From assembly GCA_022925895.1 (NCBI GenBank), contig JAKSYS010000019.1, positions 1 to 64,000 of the forward strand: a stretch of 64,000 bases of DNA, in the 5' to 3' direction. The translations under genes were made by a program, and so were the position numbers. Below are positions 1 to 10,226 of the stretch, piece after piece. The notes below the pieces were generated by a model. It was not told the origin of the DNA. It ran no database searches and saw nothing but the letters and a program-made list of their open reading frames with translations. Position 1 is the first letter of the stretch. Every line of letters begins with the position of its first letter. The stretch comes from Fragilaria crotonensis (taxonomy: Eukaryota; Bacillariophyta; Fragilariophyceae; Fragilariales; Fragilariaceae).

Positions 1-245
1 TCATCAAGTCAACCATCTTCGAGGACAATCAAGCATGCCTCGCTCTTGCTACCTCCGATCCACCCAAGCTAACGCCACGCTCCAAAAGTATCGCCGTCAA
101 GTATCACTGGTTTCGTGAACACCTCGAACCAGGTGTCATCGAAATACATCCCATCGCGTCTGCGGATCAACTGGCCGATATCTTCACGAAGCCTTTATCA
201 CCTGCAACCTTCATACATCTACGCAAGCGGTTACTCGGTTGGTGA
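1..245 (+). pseudogene. Ty1/copia pol, C-terminal RNase H fragment
   Basis: This is an open frame from base 3 to a TGA at 243-245, cut by the window edge. It ends in the standard copia RNase H tail: an acidic FEDN followed by Q-A-C, then the ADQLADIFTKPL signature about 20 residues before the end, and a final RLLGW. In the family this domain degrades the RNA strand of the RNA-DNA hybrid during reverse transcription. The stop is followed within 40 bases by a polypurine tract and the start of an LTR, which fits the end of a plus-strand copia element whose 5' part lies outside the window. No break is seen in the 81 codons present, so whether the full element is intact cannot be judged. Confidence 0.9.
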
Positions 246-270
246 ACGGTCTTCCATGTTTCATCTCGAA

Positions 271-600
271 AACAGGGGGAGTGTGGAAATACAAAACGTG
301 TACATTCGTATGCCCTCATCATCCACGTCACGCGTCTATATATCTTCTTCTTTCCTGATATGTTTTCTTCGTTTCAATCCACCTCTTTTTAATGTATGGA
401 TATGTCGGTTGACAGGGTCATGACTGGTTGACAGGGTCACAACTCAGTCATAATTCGTCTCTCACCTTCTATTCCAATCCTCACGTTCACCTCTTATATT
501 CCTTTCGATAGCTCACAATAAATCAATATAAACAAAAGATGCATCGTCCTATTTTTCTCTCAGTTCGACTACACTGCGCATTCTCATCATCGACAATGAT
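271..600 (+). repeat. Polypurine tract and start of a 3' LTR (copia)
   Basis: A purine run (AACAGGGGGAG, 271-281) lies just after the RNase H stop and is followed at 282 by TGTGGAAATAC, a plausible TG-type LTR start. The sequence that follows has an AATAAA-like signal near 518. The other LTR copy lies outside the window, so the right border is only a guess; no matching CA end plus target duplication could be fixed. Confidence 0.6.
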
Positions 601-764
601 GGAACCCATCTAAACCACGCCATAAACATCGTGCTTGGAAGTCCAACATACGCACCTCCATACACATTTTCACTCACTATGACGTTCTACGGCTACACTA
701 TAGATCCCCGCAAATATCTCACTTTCAACAACAACGGGGACCGATTTAACAAACGATACTAGGA
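601..764. other. Short spacer, no gene seen
   Basis: Between the copia remnant and the 3' end of the desaturase-like gene. It may still belong to the LTR; no frame or known signal was recognised. Confidence 0.4.
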
Positions 765-2647
765 TTATAGCTGTAGCAAACCTCGTAATTGTTGGTAAAG
801 CATCCAAGGAGCTGCAGGAATAACCTCACTTGGAGCCAACGCTCTCGCAGTCTTGGCAAATTGACGGAGGGCTGCCAATTGCGCCGAATCCGGAGGTACG
901 GGGATGACATCGGCGGTTACACCCGACAAACCAAAGTCAACGGCCACGGCCTGGGCGGCTTGTCGACCAGTGACTACCGCCTTTTCTGTACTCCACGACG
1001 CATGTCCCGTCCGGTCAATCCAATCCCCGCAAATGTACAGTCCTACATCACCACCAGACGTTAACTTGACATTGGGAGAGGTGGATGCAGAATCAACGCA
1101 AAAATGCGAAACGGCATCTCGCGCCCTCACTACCGAAAAGTCTATTACGTCGGCTCGGTCGAGTGGGGTCACAGCAAGTGCCGCTGCGACGGCCCGCAGG
1201 GCCACTGCCACAATTTCCTCATCAGATTTTGCCGCCAACGAATCGGCTCGAAAATAATCCACTTCTAGGGCGGCGGTCGCAGTGTTGCGAGATGGGGCAA
1301 AATCGTCTTGTAATCGCTGCAAATCGTAAATACAAAATCCAGTCTCCGCAAGATCTTTGGGAAGAACTCGGGGACCGCAGACCACAGCCGGCGCTTCGCG
1401 CATGGCATGAGCATGCTGGGATGCAACTGCGTCGAGTCGCCATTCGGGTAGGTGGTTATGACGGGTGAGGGCTTGAGGAAAAGACGGACGGCGACGCACG
1501 TTACTCCGCGAAGTTTGTTCCAGTTAATAGGAATGGTTTGGAGGGGTGGACACTGTGGGACAAGCCGCTTCATTGCAGTCCCTCCAACCGCCATGATAAT
1601 GGCGTCGCAATCAATCGATTCCGAGTCGTTATTGACATTGATTAGGTATTTTCTGGTGGACGAGGAATCGGAGGTAATACTTGTCACTTTGGATGATCCG
1701 CGAATTTCCACACCTCGTGCTTGCAAAAGACTCGCCCATGGTTTGAATATCTTCTCCGCAATACTTCCCCTGCACCATCGAACGTCAAATGCCCCCTTGG
1801 ATTGTAGGGCAAAGACATGAAAACATGAGAGCGCGGCCGCTGCCGAACAATCGTATCCAGGTGTCATTGGGAGAACATGCAGCAGAGGCGACACCAATTC
1901 TCGGTAGAGTGTTGGCGTAACTCCCGCGGTTGCAAGGAATAGATGCTCGGCGGAGATGCTATCGTAGCGTTTCCACGATTCCCTCTCGTCTTGTACAAAG
2001 TCTGCCCAAACTCCCAGCAGCCCCACAGCACTGAGGCGATCCAAGAGAGAAAGCGGTGATGCTGAGTTGAAATCTGACAGCAAAGCAAGGTCCAAAGGTG
2101 GTGGCATTAATTTAACAAGCTGCTGCAGCGGTTCTGGAAGCTGGGACAATACTTGGGAGTCGACGCTCTCAGTTCCATCTCTTAGCATCACTGGAGCGAC
2201 TGCCACCTTGCCACTCTCGGATACAAGTATGGAAGGAACATACGGCGTCAGCACTTGATCCAACTTCAGGCCGATGCGTTCAATAGCAGCAAAGGTATTA
2301 CGATATTCTCTCCAGAAACCATGCAATCCTGCGGCTTCAACTGGTCGACCTGCACGTGGGACACCAGCACCGGCGAGCCCACCTGGACCCTGGCGCGAGG
2401 CGTCCAGCAATATGATTTCGGCATCTGAAGAGGTGCTGAGGGCATCGGCGGCGCTAAATCCTGCCCATCCGCCGCCAACTATGACGATGCGGCGCTGTTG
2501 TGGATTTGTGTCAGCGTTGAATGAAGACGCCGTTGCCTGCAGGGCATGAGCACGTTTTTGCATCCATGCGCCATTAGTATTACCATGGGTAACAAATGCG
2601 TTACAATTCGCGAGAAGGATTCCAACGGAGCAGAGAAAAAGTTGCAT
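765..2647 (-). CDS. Plastid-targeted FAD oxidoreductase, carotene-desaturase-like, one frame break
   Basis: This is a flavin-dependent amine oxidase/carotenoid desaturase-type protein. The start is the ATG at 2647. Residues 1-17 form a hydrophobic signal peptide ending CNA before F18, the diatom plastid cleavage pattern. Residues 53-63 (RIVIVGGGWAG) are the GxGxxG dinucleotide-binding loop for FAD. The C-terminal segment has the GLYICGDWIDR box, the second FAD contact of this fold. The coding sequence lies in two frames: 2647 to about 1430, then about 1430 to 765. Family-like sequence runs smoothly from VRLFLKPSPVITT in the first frame to AMREAPAVVCGP and FCIYDLQ in the second, so one missing or extra base near 1405-1440 is likelier than two genes. 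There is no room for an intron. The substrate is unknown: carotenoid, quinol-linked or amine chemistry are all possible. It is divergently placed against the ferredoxin-like gene. Confidence 0.8.
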
Positions 2648-3108
2648 CACGTCGCCGTTTCAGAGAAGGTTCACCTGGGTGTCATGTGTTCCAAATCGAA
2701 ATGCAATGAAGATCGTTGAACACTCGTCAACACAGATCTCGAAATGAAATAAAGTGGCATCAAAAGTTTCGACATACGCCGAGCGCCAAGTAGCCTCGAG
2801 TACTAGTACTAGTACCAGTACACTGTACAGAAGAATGCATAGAACGCAACGGCATGCGTCACAGCCGTTTCTCAGCCGACTTTCTCCATAACTACTGGAG
2901 TACTAGTACCGTAAGAGACAGAGTGACAGTGCGACAGTGACGGCGAACCGGCGTAGAAACGACGTGGTCCAAGTATTACCAAAAACAACAAGGAGATCAA
3001 CGTGTATCTCGTACTTTTGACGACATTGTGCTTTCAGCCTTGTTGTTGATCGGAGATCTATAGGCTTATCGCTTATTGCAGTACTTTATTTGCTAGACTT
3101 ATTCAACC
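2648..3108. promoter_or_regulatory. Divergent intergenic region with GTAC-rich tract
   Basis: This 461-base gap separates the divergent starts at 2647 (minus) and 3109 (plus) and so must carry both promoters. A low-complexity run of overlapping AGTAC/GTACT units lies at about 2805-2830, with a single unit at about 2899-2908. No TATA box or other known motif could be assigned with confidence. Confidence 0.4.
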
Positions 3109-3705
3109 ATGTTGTCTCTTGCACGTCAACTTACATCGAAGTCGACTCGCTTTTCTGTGGTAGCTCGTGCCTTGAGCTCATCAGCAGTGGCAGATGCTCC
3201 GTCGATCAGGGATAACATCGTGTCCCTTACCTTCGTTGACCCGTCTGGCGCTCGTCGAAAGGTTCCTGCAATGGTTGGTACGTAATGCTCTAGATTACCC
3301 TTCTTCGAAACTTGTCTGATTATTGGTGTCCACTCATGCTATTCATCCACTGTGTTTGGTCTGTTTCTCGCAGGCGACACCATCTGGGAAGTCGCCGAGT
3401 TGCACAAAATTGATTTGGGCCCCGCATCCGTCGGGGCACCATTCGAAGCCGTAAGAAGCGCAGAATGGACGGAACCCCTCTTTGGCGAAGGTCCCACTTC
3501 TGGATTCGATCACGTCCTCTTGGCCGGAAAGGGTGCCGACACTGCACCTCCCAGGAATGAACAAGAATTGCGCATGTTGCAACATTATTGGGATTATGAT
3601 GAAATCTTCCCCGAATCGCGCTTGGCGTGTGTAATTCCCGTCAACAAGGCCATGGATGGGATGATCGTTTATGTGCCTGATCGTATTGTTGATGATATTC
3701 CATAA
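3109..3705 (+). CDS. Adrenodoxin-fold ferredoxin-like protein lacking cluster cysteines (candidate complex I bridge subunit)
   Basis: Two exons, 3109-3277 and 3374-3705, join across a GT-AG intron (GTACGT donor, TCGCAG acceptor) to give 166 residues. The N-terminus MLSLARQLTSKSTRF is Arg/Ser-rich and acid-free, as in mitochondrial presequences. The body follows the mitochondrial [2Fe-2S] ferredoxin pattern: a VGDTIWEVAELH turn and helix, then E(Q)ELRML before RLACVIPVNKAMDGM and a VPDRIV end. Where family members carry the C-x5-C-x2-C loop, this protein has VGAPFEAVRSAEW with no cysteine; only the fourth-position Cys (RLAC) remains. It therefore should not hold a normal cluster. Plant and protist mitochondrial complex I contains such a ferredoxin-like bridge subunit, sometimes without a cluster, and the closing DIP is reminiscent of it. 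The complex I role is inference. Confidence 0.75.
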
Positions 3706-3821
3706 TGCTGGAGTACAAGTATTTTAAGGTTGTGTATTGTCAACTTCGAGGAGTCTACAAATGCTGATATTATATTTTTAATGGGGTGAGCCCTTCTATT
3801 TCTACAAATCTCGACTCCGAC

Positions 3822-5126
3822 CTATTTAATAGAAAAGATGGAACTGTTGCACAGGTACGGCGAATCAAAGTTGGTCCGCTCTCCAGCGCGTTTCCCCGGC
3901 ACGGGAAAAACTCGACAACTTAATGGCTTGTTCCATCGTGCCGCCAAATTCGCCACATCCAACAGCAGCGACGTCAGCGCACCTGGCGACACATCGCCCT
4001 CGATCGGAACCGTGTCCACACCTACGCCACATACGGCACTAATACTTAGCAGGTTCGATATTCGTAAGTCGGATGATGCCAATTCGGCGAGCCGCAAATC
4101 CTCGCACACGGGCAGCATGAATCCACAATATCCAGTGGTGGTGATGTTTGGCAGATTCTGAAGCGCCACCGTCACGGCGGCGGCCGCCGCGACCGTTCCC
4201 GGGCCAGCAAAGACGGACACTTCGTCCAGGGTTTCCAGAGCCGATGCGACCGATCCGTGTACGCCGCAATCGAGGGCGGGATTTAGACTGGTGTCGATTC
4301 CAAGATATGCCCAGTCGGTCGCGTTGTTGTCAATATCGTCAGAAGATGCTGAATATGCTTGACACAAGTCTTCCAGTGGCTGCAGTGCCACGTCCATGCC
4401 TTGCAGGAATGTTGTGGGTAAGTTGGCAATCGATCTGCACTGCTCCAACAAATGGTACGCCAGGGGACCATTCTCCAATCCCAGCGCAAAGCTAAAGGGA
4501 TATTGAGTGTCAGACGCCGATGCGGCTGGGAAAAATGGGATCTGCGCGGTGGAACAGCAACTGGCAGTTCCACAAAAGCGAAAGTTGCCAATGCCACCCT
4601 CAACCGATGCGCAATTACGACCACCAGGGTGACTGTCAGCACAAGTGTTGTGGTGTTTTTGCTCCAGTTTGGATATTTGGAGGATGCAGTCGGCAGTGGC
4701 GCGCGCCAAACTGACATTGTTGGCAGGAATCGCAGCAGAACACGACCAGCGAGAGGAATGGGCCACAATTGTGGGGCAGAGGGCTATTTCTTCCAACGTA
4801 GTAGCGGGACCCAGAGCGCAAAGGGAAATGTTGTGTAGGTCGAGCAGATCATCCAATTTATCTAGACGATTTGTGAAGAGGTAGCCTTCACTGCTGTTCT
4901 GTGAAACAAGGTATTGGCCAAATGGATTGGTGGCCATGCGCAAGGTCTGCACCTCGTAGCCCGCTGTCGTCAAAAAGGAATGGAAAGATGATAGAAATTG
5001 GGAACATTTTTGAATTTTGTTCTCGAGCGACGACGATTCAAAATCTTCAGGACTCAATTGGACAAAGGCCGTAATAGTTCTGACACGGAACAAGTGGTTG
5101 GTATTCACAGGAGAGGCTGTCGGCAT
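3822..5126 (-). CDS. DUF711/UPF0210 family protein
   Basis: A single-exon frame of 434 residues starting at the ATG at 5126. Recognisable UPF0210 landmarks in order are RTITAFVQL (16-24), the Cys-rich GGIGNFRFCGTASCC (177-191), a LGIDTSLNPAL stretch, a small-residue helix rich in Ala around GTVAAAAAVTVAL, NITTTGYCGFMLPVCED and VCGVGVDTVPIEGD near 370-385. These are conserved in the bacterial and archaeal DUF711 proteins (usual length about 450), so the protein looks complete. The biochemical function of the family is not established; the invariant Cys and acidic residues suggest a metal or glycyl-radical-type pocket, which is only a guess. No targeting signal is evident. It is convergent with the ferredoxin-like gene, with a 116-base gap. 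Confidence 0.8.
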   Translation of the reverse strand: MPTASPVNTNHLFRVRTITAFVQLSPEDFESSSLENKIQKCSQFLSSFHSFLTTAGYEVQTLRMATNPFGQYLVSQNSSEGYLFTNRLDKLDDLLDLHNISLCALGPATTLEEIALCPTIVAHSSRWSCSAAIPANNVSLARATADCILQISKLEQKHHNTCADSHPGGRNCASVEGGIGNFRFCGTASCCSTAQIPFFPAASASDTQYPFSFALGLENGPLAYHLLEQCRSIANLPTTFLQGMDVALQPLEDLCQAYSASSDDIDNNATDWAYLGIDTSLNPALDCGVHGSVASALETLDEVSVFAGPGTVAAAAAVTVALQNLPNITTTGYCGFMLPVCEDLRLAELASSDLRISNLLSISAVCGVGVDTVPIEGDVSPGALTSLLLDVANLAARWNKPLSCRVFPVPGKRAGERTNFDSPYLCNSSIFSIK

Positions 5127-6668
5127 GATTTCTGTGGCTTTGGAATGTGGATATGCGTTCCACTTTGGTCAGAGTGAAAAGGAGGACCCAGGACCAGCAG
5201 AGTTAGTGTGTTTGATCGGAATTCAACACAGGCGACGAACAAGGTCTAGATTAGAAGGAGTGTTCAAATAGGCCACGTGATGAGATCAACGGTTCTGCGT
5301 CCCACAAGCTGACACTGTCTATCACGAGTCTTGGTACGGAGTCTGGAGATCCACTGTCGTTGCTGTGTCCAGCTTCTTGCCATCAGCATCACACACCTCC
5401 TCAATCCTCAACCATCAGCACATCCCATCAATTCCGCTATTCCTCCACCGCCATACTGGACACTGGACACTACTAGTAGACGCTTGAGACTGCAGTACCA
5501 GGTATGCCAGGCACAAGTATGCATATGGGGAGGCCGTGTATGTCCCCTAATCGAGCCGATCGAGCTTTTCTAAAAAAATCGACTCCATAAATTATAGTGC
5601 AAATTAGGTTACACATCAACTTTACCTATGTCATACAAATCTCAGACAGCTCCTCTGAGGTCAGAAAAACCGTACAGTGTACCAGTAGTAAGTAGAACTC
5701 AGTACTCCCGTACACTACTGCTGGTGATGGCTGGCTCGATTAGGGGACATACACGGGCTCCCTGTGCCTAAGGCATCACTGGAGTACGGTGTACGGAGTA
5801 TGTCACACAAACAATACTATAATACACTGTGTTGCACCATACATTACGAGTACTCCCGTACTGCAGTAAAACTGGTACTGGAGTACCTGCTTCATTTTGT
5901 GAACTCCTGATTAGAGACAATGGCACGAGTAGAGCTACAATAGATTGAAAAGGTAGAATAGGGACTCGTAGAGGGTTTCTCACTATGGGGCAATCAATTC
6001 TGAGCTCAAAGAACTCTACGATCTACTAGTTTGCAGATCGTAGCAGCACCCATGACCTGCCTCATAAGGGAGTTAGTAATGAAACCACGAGCATCACCGT
6101 CATGACAACGACGACGGACAAAAAGCAGTTCTCGGACACTTGGATCCGATGTTTGGGCGAAAGTGTAACAATACGTTCAGTTTAACCAATGACCCGGAGA
6201 CGGAGCTGCAAATTTGAGCATCGTCCAATGCACACCACAGTGACGTACGACAGACCAGATGCAACATGCACCGTTCTAGACCGCCGATAACGAAAACTTC
6301 AAGTGGCGCTGCACAGGTTCGCGAGTACACGTCACTTCGTTGCTTGGTATTACGTGTTTTTGCAAGACCAGGGAATCGTATAAATTCGGGATTTTTAAAG
6401 CTTCGCGCAGTCCGAGTCCCAGGAATCGATACTGGAGGCCGTCCATTAGGAGCCGACCGCATGCTGCAGTCAAATGTGAACTGGAGCGAATTCTCTTCCA
6501 AGCAAGACTTGACGACTGTTGAGGCTCATGGGGTTCAAATGTTACAAATGCTATACAAGTCCGGACACAACGACGGTGTCAGAATCATTGAGATACTAGA
6601 CAACAACAAATCGGTGCGATAACGAGGCAGAGAGCATTCTGGAAGCGTCCCTTACATCGAAGGGAAGG
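5127..6668. other. Intergenic region; no convincing gene
   Basis: 1.5 kb between two minus-strand genes. It holds a pair of inverted repeats (listed separately), GTAC-rich runs at about 5680-5720 and 5785-5890, and two overlapping antisense frames at 6100-6501 (minus, 133 codons) and 6266-6622 (plus, 118 codons). Neither frame shows a recognisable domain; the plus frame is slightly more protein-like at its end (EILDNNKSVR) but is not supported. Confidence 0.5.
5529..5761. repeat. Perfect 24-base inverted repeats flanking ~180 bases
   Basis: CCGTGTATGTCCCCTAATCG plus AGCC reads at 5533-5556 and its exact reverse complement at 5733-5756. With one mismatch the match extends outward through GGGAG. 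The pair could be the ends of a small foldback or MITE-like element of about 235 bases. No clear target duplication was found at the outer edges. Confidence 0.75.
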
Positions 6669-7673
6669 TTAGGTGGATTGTTTCAAGGCTTCCTCTTTCA
6701 CAAGGGATGGTGGTCGAATAGCGTCGAATGGCACGACTCCTACTTCACAATTCCTGAAGTCACGGTCTAGAAACCAGTCAATAACACCCCAATGACACAC
6801 GACGGCAATCGTAGACTCCGGTCTGTCACCCAGCCATCGATACAACTTTCTCATGCGCTTCTCAAAGGAGTGATCGTCTTCGCCTGGGCACGCATATCGT
6901 TGATTCTGACTTGATGGTCTCCATTCCTGGTAGGATTCGCTAGTAATGCCGGTAGGCACCGCAGGCAGACGGGCACGCCGGTCGTCCAATCCAAACCACC
7001 ATTCCTCAATCAACTGGTTATTGTTCAATCGAAAGCCAGTTTCAAAGCAGATATGATTTCCCCATCGACTTTCCAGATCGCTCCGATTCATTCCCTGATC
7101 TGAAATCAGGTAGACCCGTTCCGCCGCCAACGGCAGAGCAACAATGTTTGGTTTGGTTTCCTTTAGATGAGGTCTAAGGCCGAGTTCAAACGTTTGCAAG
7201 GCTCGCGTCAGAGGACTGACCACAACAAGGTCCAAGTCACTTGGCGTAAAATGGTTCTCCTCGTTGCCATCAGTTCCTGGGAATAGACGATTCCATGCAG
7301 ATTGTTGGCGTCCTCGCGAATCCAATGCCTTGGTGAACCGTTGGGACAAGGCCTTGGCCTGAGTCACACCCAGCGGTGACAGTTTGGAATCTCGATACTT
7401 GTCCAAATCCTCCGCGGATTCAAACACGTCGGAAAAGTTAGGACTCCCAAACTCATTACCGTTTCCCAAGTATTCATTCATGTAGGTGCAACCATGCCGA
7501 ATAAAGACAATGCGTTTCGTGCCCGTGTCCTTTGGTTGGATTTTGCTCCTAGGGTTGGCATTAGCCTCCAGGAATAGGCCCACGCTTTGACGGGTGAAAG
7601 CAGTGAGCGATGCAACGAATGCATTTGATCCCTGAAGGGCTGTGAGAAGCATAACTCCAGTTACGAAATTCAT
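6669..7673 (-). CDS. Histidine phosphatase superfamily (phosphoglycerate mutase-like), plastid presequence
   Basis: 334 residues from the ATG at 7673; the frame extends 13 codons further upstream but without an ATG. Residues 1-18 are a signal peptide ending GSNA before F19, the diatom plastid cleavage pattern. The catalytic RHG lies at 59-61 (IVFIRHGCT); SPLTRALQT follows as the second phosphate-binding Arg segment, and the second catalytic His is in VVCHWGVIDWFLD. These are the hallmarks of the branch-2-like histidine phosphatases that transfer or remove phosphate through a phospho-His. The second His box reads CHWG rather than THGG, as seen in plant and algal PGM-like proteins. The substrate is not predictable; a true glycolytic mutase is unlikely given the divergent C-terminal half. 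Confidence 0.85.
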   Translation of the reverse strand: MNFVTGVMLLTALQGSNAFVASLTAFTRQSVGLFLEANANPRSKIQPKDTGTKRIVFIRHGCTYMNEYLGNGNEFGSPNFSDVFESAEDLDKYRDSKLSPLGVTQAKALSQRFTKALDSRGRQQSAWNRLFPGTDGNEENHFTPSDLDLVVVSPLTRALQTFELGLRPHLKETKPNIVALPLAAERVYLISDQGMNRSDLESRWGNHICFETGFRLNNNQLIEEWWFGLDDRRARLPAVPTGITSESYQEWRPSSQNQRYACPGEDDHSFEKRMRKLYRWLGDRPESTIAVVCHWGVIDWFLDRDFRNCEVGVVPFDAIRPPSLVKEEALKQST

Positions 7674-8103
7674 TGTTGTCGCCTGGAGGAATGGGATGGA
7701 GATGAACAACAACCAACAACAGTTTCAACTTTCAACAACCTTTTAACTGGTATGAACATACCAGTAATCGAGTAATCGTGTGGTACCAGGTACTTGTAGT
7801 ATGCTACGTATGTACGACGTCGAGTACCTCGCACATATGCATACGATGTGGACGCTTTGGACTTCGGACTATGGATTCTGGACTTTCGATTGCACGCTGG
7901 TACTGTACTGGAGTACGATTAAACTTCGACGATCTAAGATTTTTGAATATGACAATTTGATATTCCCAATGTTCCATCATTCTTCACTCTTCACACATGC
8001 TCATCACAAGATTTCTGCGTACATGGATCTTCGTTGCAGCTGACAATTAACTAAGACGATGTCGAACCGACGACTTTCACCGCCATGCGCGGTGAAATGA
8101 ACA
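7674..8103. promoter_or_regulatory. Divergent intergenic region with a GC hairpin before the next start
   Basis: This separates the histidine phosphatase start (minus) from the glycosyltransferase-like start (plus). GTAC-type runs occur near 7780-7830 and 7900-7915. A perfect 9-base stem, TTTCACCGC/GCGGTGAAA with a 5-base loop CATGC, sits about 10 bases before the ATG at 8104, in the expected 5' leader; it could affect translation or bind a factor. Confidence 0.45.
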
Positions 8104-9071
8104 ATGGCATCTTTTCGAAAGAAGATTCTGGTATTGTTTGTTGGTGTCATCCTCTTTAGCTTCGCATCACTCTTCGGAATCAATTCGTCGATTAGTCTTG
8201 CACGTGTATTGACACGTTTGAAGAGGCACTATCCCGAACAATTCCAGATGAGGGCTTGGGTCACGCAAACCACAGCCAATTTGTCGCTATAGTCTCATGT
8301 ATTAGATCAGTCGATTCATGGAAATCTGTGAACGAGACAAGCCTCTACAACGTCTTCCTGCCTTCCATATGGCCCTCCATTACCGAGGACGAGAGGAAGA
8401 AAAATCGAGTTGAGGTGTTACTTGCGTCTGACGAAGGTGATGCTTTTTGGCAATCACCAGCACACCACACGGCTATCTCCACAGGGCAGCCGTTCGCTGT
8501 GAACTTTATCTCCGTGCTCAAAGATAGACCCCATCGCATTCCTTTCAACGAGGCATGTCGCACTGCCTACGATAGCGGTGCAGATTTCATCGCGCGCGTA
8601 AACGACGACTCCCAGTTTACATCTAGTGGCTGGATTACTAAGGCTATTGATGACCTCGCCTCCTTCAACCCGCCAAATGTTGGAGTGGTTGGGCCTACTT
8701 GTCGTGAGGGGAAAACCAGTATCCTTACACATGACATGGTGCATCGGACTCACTTGAAAATCTTCGACGATTACTACCCAAATGAGTATGACAACTGGTG
8801 GATTGATGATTGGATCAGCTCGGTGTACGGCCCCAACCGCACGAAGAAGCTGGACGACTGGGTCGTGAAGCACCTCGTAAAGTTACACGGCACTCGCTAT
8901 AAGAAAAAGGTAAGGCAACAGAAAATGCTCAAGTCCTTGCTTGATCGAGGTAGGCAACGTATCAAAACGTTCCTAGAGGCAGGTGTGAATTCGACGGGCG
9001 ACGTCCTTCTCTTCGTTGATCAGAGACTTCCCGTCGAAGCCGATGGGGGGCTCAACCATGACTATGTATGA
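8104..9071 (+). CDS. Type II membrane glycosyltransferase-like protein, frame change near 8250
   Basis: The first segment (8104 to about 8250) begins MASFRKKILVLFVGVILF, a short basic tail and one membrane anchor of the Golgi type. The second segment, in another frame from about 8250 to 9071, has a nucleotide-sugar-transferase look: HSQFVAIVSCIRSV (first beta strand), a region ending DSGADFIARVNDDS with an NDD metal-site-like triad at 8604-8612, SSGWITKAIDD and VGVVGPTCREGK, then WWIDDWISSVYGP, typical of an uncharacterised algal GT-A-like family. Two explanations join the frames: a single-base indel, or a very short intron 8204-8247 (GTGTAT donor, CAG acceptor, 44 bases, in phase). Reaction and sugar are unknown. 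Confidence 0.65.
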
Positions 9072-9724
9072 CTCGCAGTGGTCATTTAAGTGCACTCTGT
9101 ACAGCTGAAGTCTTACGTTGATCTTCCGAACGAGTCGTCGTGTAGCATGTGCATTGTCTTCACAGTTTGTCCCGTTTCCGCTGTACTGAACGAGTCGTCG
9201 TGTAGCAAGTGCATTGTCTTCACAGCTTGTCCCGTTTCCGCTGTATCTTGATGGCTTCTCATTCGCACAAGTCGGAAATATGACTCAATATTGTTCGCAT
9301 ATGTGCATAACATTGCAAGAAGCGATCCATTCGTGACTGTGAAAATCCCAAGCGTATAATTTGCCTCCGGTTTCGACATGGCGTAGTTTTACTACCCTAG
9401 TTTCAGTGCAAGTATGCAAGAAATAAAGAACATTGTAGTCGAGTAGTCCGAATATCATCATATGTGTCAGATTTTTTGATCCGTGCTGTTCTCAACAACA
9501 TGCATCCATGACATTATTGGGGCGCGTGGCACGTGGGACTCCACCCTTTTATCGCATCCACACTCGCACACTCTTCTCGAGTTCTCGGAGTACCGGTACC
9601 TGGTACGTTTTCCACGGAGCGAACATAGGGTGGCCTTGAAACCATTTGGAGTTTGGAGCATCGCTTGTGGGACTCGCGGTAGTGCACGCTCTCTAAGTAC
9701 AAGTACGACTGCTTCTCGGAGACT
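9072..9724. other. Intergenic region left of the DIRS element
   Basis: Holds a two-copy tandem duplication (listed separately) and a minus-strand frame of 88 codons at 9113-9379 that simply translates the duplication. No gene was recognised. The DIRS-order element begins at 9725. Confidence 0.5.
9128..9245. repeat. Two-copy tandem repeat, 60-base period
   Basis: GAACGAGTCGTCGTGTAGCA begins both units (9128 and 9188). The units differ at only a few positions (for example GCATGTG against GCAAGTG, CAGTTTG against CAGCTTG), so this is a recent duplication in the 3' flank of the glycosyltransferase-like gene. Confidence 0.9.
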
Positions 9725-9891
9725 CGGTGGGGCTCCTGGATCGCCCCACCTCAGTGGTTCTTCGTCCCCTGGGTCTGACATGGAGTGCAGGAATGAACGT
9801 ACGTTTGGTGGGTAACGATGGCCTTACTAGGGATCGTGACCCTCCCTCTTCCACGACCTTCTCGGAGTCTCCCATGGAGTCGATTGGTTGC
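9725..9891 (-). repeat. DIRS split direct repeat B, outer copy
   Basis: 167 bases identical to 10224-10390; forms the 3' terminus of the element on its coding strand. Confidence 0.95.
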
Positions 9892-9901
9892 GGGGGGGTG
9901 G

Positions 9902-10226
9902 GTTACGTTTAACTTATATTACTTTCTCGCCTTGCGCTACGAAAAACGGTGTCCGATTCGTGTCGGTTCACCAGTAGCTCTCGACGATTCTTGTTGAGTT
10001 GTTTCGGTGCCGCACCGAATTTTAACAAAACAATGGTAACAGTCTTTGATCTCGTTCAAGGCACCAATCTTTTTGTATACGCGCGTGTAATAGTGTCTGG
10101 TACTCATGTACCGGTGGGCATGTATGATATGTGGTAGGATTAGTAACATGTAGTAGGGTGATGAGTCGGCGACGTGTTCGCGGGGGGAATTCTGTCATCT
10201 TGTCGGTCCCTTACACCCACTGACGG
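9902..10226 (-). repeat. DIRS split direct repeat A, internal copy
   Basis: 325 bases identical to 15882-16206. It overlaps the internal B copy by the three bases CGG, recreating the joint of a circular intermediate. Confidence 0.95.

Noticed and set aside
6100-6622. Two overlapping antisense frames as hypothetical genes
   Set aside because: Both are short, in opposite directions, and without recognisable motifs; neither is better supported than chance.
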